Below the pieces are notes generated by a model that was not told where the DNA came from, did not search any database, and was given only the letters and a program-made list of their open reading frames with translations. From the NCBI RefSeq assembly GCF_002915575.1, contig NZ_PQGD01000010.1, positions 155,644 through 219,643 of the forward strand: a DNA stretch of 64,000 bases, read 5' to 3'. Both the position numbers and the translations under genes were made by a program. This DNA comes from Superficieibacter electus. Its GTDB lineage: Bacteria > Pseudomonadota > Gammaproteobacteria > Enterobacterales > Enterobacteriaceae. The first letter of the stretch is position 1. Every line of letters starts with the position of its first letter. Shown one piece after another: positions 62,066 through 64,000 of this stretch.

Positions 62066-63553
62066 ATGCGCAACCCCACGTTGTTGCAATGCTTTCACTG
62101 GTATTACCCTGACGGTGGCAAACTCTGGCCTGAGATAGAAGAGCGCGCCGCCACACTCAACGATATTGGTATCAATATGATTTGGCTGCCCCCGGCCTAT
62201 AAAGCCGCATCGGGCGGGTATTCGGTTGGCTACGATAGCTACGATCTTTTCGATTTGGGTGAGTTCGATCAAAAAGGGTCTGTTGCGACAAAATATGGCG
62301 ATAAGCAGCAATTACTGTCCGCCATTAACGCATTGCGACAAAACGACATCGCCGTCTTACTCGATGTCGTGGTGAATCATAAAATGGGGGCTGATGAAAA
62401 GGAGTCTGTTCAGGTACAGCGTGTTAACGAACAGGACCGCACGCAGATTGATGATGAAATCATCGAATGTGAAGCCTGGACGCGCTATACCTTTCCGGCA
62501 CGTGAGGGCAAGTATTCGCAGTTTGTCTGGGATTACAAGTGTTTCAGCGGTATCGACCATATCGAGAATCCGGACGAGGACGGGATTTTTAAAATCGTCA
62601 ACGACTATACCGGCGACGGCTGGAACGAGCAGGTTGATGATGAACTCGGTAACTTCGATTATCTGATGGGCGAAAACATTGATTTTCGTAACCATGCGGT
62701 TACCGAAGAAATTAAATACTGGGCGCGCTGGGTGATGGATGAGACGCAGTGCGACGGTTTTCGTCTGGACGCGGTAAAACATATTCCGGCGTGGTTTTAT
62801 AAGGAGTGGATCGATCACGTGCAGGAAGTGGCACCAAAACCGCTATTTATTGTGGCGGAATACTGGTCGCATGAGGTTGAGAAATTACAGCATTATATCG
62901 ATCAGGTTGAAGGCAAGACCATGCTGTTCGACGCCCCGCTGCATATGAAATTCCACGAGGCGTCGCTTCAGGGCCGTGATTATGACATGACGCAGATCTT
63001 CACCGGTACGCTGGTGGAAGCCGATCCGTTCCATGCCGTAACACTGGTGGCAAACCACGATACCCAGCCGCTTCAGGCGCTGGAAGCGCCGGTCGAGGCC
63101 TGGTTTAAACCGCTGGCTTATGCGCTGATTCTGCTGCGAGAAAATGGCGTGCCGTCGGTGTTTTATCCTGATCTCTTCGGTGCCAGTTATGAAGACACCG
63201 GTGGCGACGGTAACACTTATCAGATTGAAATGCCGGTTATTGAACAGCTAAGCGAGCTGATTATCGCCCGCCAGCGTTTTGCTCATGGTATTCAGACGCT
63301 GTATTTCGATCACCCGAACTGTATTGCCTTCAGCCGTAGCGGCACCGATGAGGCCGCCGGATGCGTGGTGGTCATGTCCAACGGCGACGACGGTGAAAAG
63401 ACCATCGAACTGGGAGAAAATTACGGCAACAAACGCTGGCGTGATTTCCTCGGCAACCGTGAGGAAGTGGTCGAAACGGATGAACAGGGTACGGCAACTT
63501 TCCTGTGCAACGGCGGCAGCGTCAGCGTATGGGTGCTGGAGGACGTGCTGTAG
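62066..63553 (+). CDS. amyA: Cytoplasmic alpha-amylase AmyA
   Basis: The 495 residues equal the E. coli length and lack a signal peptide. GH13 regions are visible: DVVVNHKMG (region I), GFRLDAVKH with the catalytic Asp (region II), VAEYWSHEV with the acid Glu (region III) and [10 protein letters not shown] (region IV). It cuts internal alpha-1,4 bonds of maltodextrins and glycogen. GGAG lies in front of the ATG. It follows fliT by 110 bp in the same direction. Confidence 0.98.
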   Translation: MRNPTLLQCFHWYYPDGGKLWPEIEERAATLNDIGINMIWLPPAYKAASGGYSVGYDSYDLFDLGEFDQKGSVATKYGDKQQLLSAINALRQNDIAVLLDVVVNHKMGADEKESVQVQRVNEQDRTQIDDEIIECEAWTRYTFPAREGKYSQFVWDYKCFSGIDHIENPDEDGIFKIVNDYTGDGWNEQVDDELGNFDYLMGENIDFRNHAVTEEIKYWARWVMDETQCDGFRLDAVKHIPAWFYKEWIDHVQEVAPKPLFIVAEYWSHEVEKLQHYIDQVEGKTMLFDAPLHMKFHEASLQGRDYDMTQIFTGTLVEADPFHAVTLVANHDTQPLQALEAPVEAWFKPLAYALILLRENGVPSVFYPDLFGASYEDTGGDGNTYQIEMPVIEQLSELIIARQRFAHGIQTLYFDHPNCIAFSRSGTDEAAGCVVVMSNGDDGEKTIELGENYGNKRWRDFLGNREEVVETDEQGTATFLCNGGSVSVWVLEDVL

Positions 63554-63594
63554 CGTAAGAACGCGGGTGAGCGGTTTTACCACCCTCACCCCAG

Positions 63595-63615
63595 CCCTCT
63601 CCCTGAGGGAGAGGG
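63595..63615. repeat. Extragenic palindrome / terminator of amyA
   Basis: CCCTCTCCCT (63595-63604) pairs with AGGGAGAGGG (63606-63615), preceded by CACCCTCACCCCAG. This short palindrome is common between genes in enterobacteria and may end the amyA transcript. Confidence 0.65.
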
Positions 63616-63675
63616 AGCGGCGCGGCAATGTCCATGGTCTTGAGGGTCATATGCCGCCCCGGTTCATGCTGTTCC

Positions 63676-64000
63676 AGGCCCGGTAAGCGCAGTACCCGGG
63701 CATTTCAACGTCAGTAGCCCAAAGCGACCATAATGTGGTTGTGATGCCGGATGGCGACTTCGCCTGATCCGGCCTACCTGCTATCCAGCCTGGACCGCCC
63801 CCCGTAGGCCCGGTAAGCGCAGCGCCACCGGGCAGGTAGCCCAAAGCATCCATAGTGTGGTTGTGATGCCGGATGGCGGCTTCGCCTTATCCGGCCTACC
63901 TGCTATCCAGCCTGGACCTCCCCCCGTAGGCCCGGTAAGCGCAGCGCCACCGGGCAGGTAGCCCAAAGCATCCATAGTGTGGTTGTGATGCCGGATGGCG
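63676..64000. repeat. Tandem REP (BIME-like) array, 122-bp unit, continues past window
   Basis: Each unit holds two REP palindromes: CGGTAAGCGCAGCGCCACCG and GCCGGATGGCG...CGCC-TTATCCGGC. GTAGCCCAAAGC begins at 63714, 63836 and 63958, giving an exact 122-bp period. The first REP recurs at 63676 (130 bp before the next, with an altered spacer) and 63806 and 63928. The middle copies are nearly identical; the first is diverged. Confidence 0.9.

Larger units (their letters stand above)
63554..64000. other. 447-bp non-coding region after amyA, dominated by repeats
   Basis: No gene is supported up to the window end. It holds an extragenic palindrome at 63595-63615 and a tandem REP array from 63676 onwards. 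Confidence 0.7.

Noticed and set aside
63647-63975. Two open frames on the minus strand that encode nearly the same 40-residue sequence.
   Set aside because: They are translations of successive 122-bp REP units, have no ribosome-binding site and would repeat with every unit.

Overview
The window is chromosomal DNA from an enterobacterium close to Escherichia and Salmonella, most likely a Citrobacter (genus is inference). The backbone follows the E. coli K-12 order flhDC-uspC-otsAB-araFGH-ftnB-yecJ/azuC-yecR-ftnA-yecH-tyrP-yecA-(leuZ cysT glyW)-pgsA-uvrC-uvrY-yecF-sdiA-tcyNL-dcyD-tcyJ-fliZ-fliA-fliC-fliDST-amyA, with protein identity close enough to recognise most genes directly. An intact araFGH argues against Salmonella.

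Layout. 1-2959: archaic (Csu-type, spore-coat-U-domain) chaperone/usher pilus operon, running off the left edge inside the usher. 3543-8927: the motility switch flhDC and the motA-motB-cheA-cheW operon on the minus strand; cheW is followed directly by the pilus genes instead of tar/tap/cheRBYZ. 9.7-16.1 kb: uspC, trehalose synthesis (otsBA) and the arabinose ABC importer (araFGH). 16.4-25.5 kb: mosaic of backbone genes (ftnB, yecJ, the dual-function RNA azuC, yecR) and extra genes (DJ-1/PfpI protein, Dcu-type transporter, 14-TM MFS exporter, RpiB-like isomerase, HD-GYP sensor). 25.7-28.6 kb: ftnA, yecH, tyrP, yecA. 28.6-45.0 kb: about 16 kb absent from this place in E. coli, sitting between yecA and the 3' end of tRNA-Leu. 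It holds a NUDIX hydrolase, a complete sigma-54-dependent lactose/cellobiose-class PTS with a GH1 phospho-glycosidase and a LevR-like activator, and the five-gene yfaA-T-S-Q-P alpha-2-macroglobulin cluster. 45.2-52.9 kb: three tRNAs, pgsA, uvrC/uvrY, yecF, sdiA, the cystine importer genes and dcyD. 53.2-55.3 kb: an inserted divergent MocR-regulator/GNAT-acetyltransferase pair. 55.4-62.0 kb: tcyJ-fliZ-fliA, fliC, fliDST with clear sigma-28 promoters. 62.1-63.6 kb: amyA, then a 122-bp tandem REP array running off the right edge.

How it fits together. FlhDC switches on motility, FliA (sigma-28) reads the fliC and fliD promoters, FliZ and a probable c-di-GMP hydrolase (HD-GYP) bear on the motile/sessile choice, and a pilus operon sits beside chemotaxis genes. 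The strongest new signal is the PTS locus. Two convergent operons each carry a -24/-12 promoter, and each has the same AAACAC-N6-ACAC motif at the same distance upstream (within 1 bp). This predicts the operator of the LevR-like activator encoded between them.
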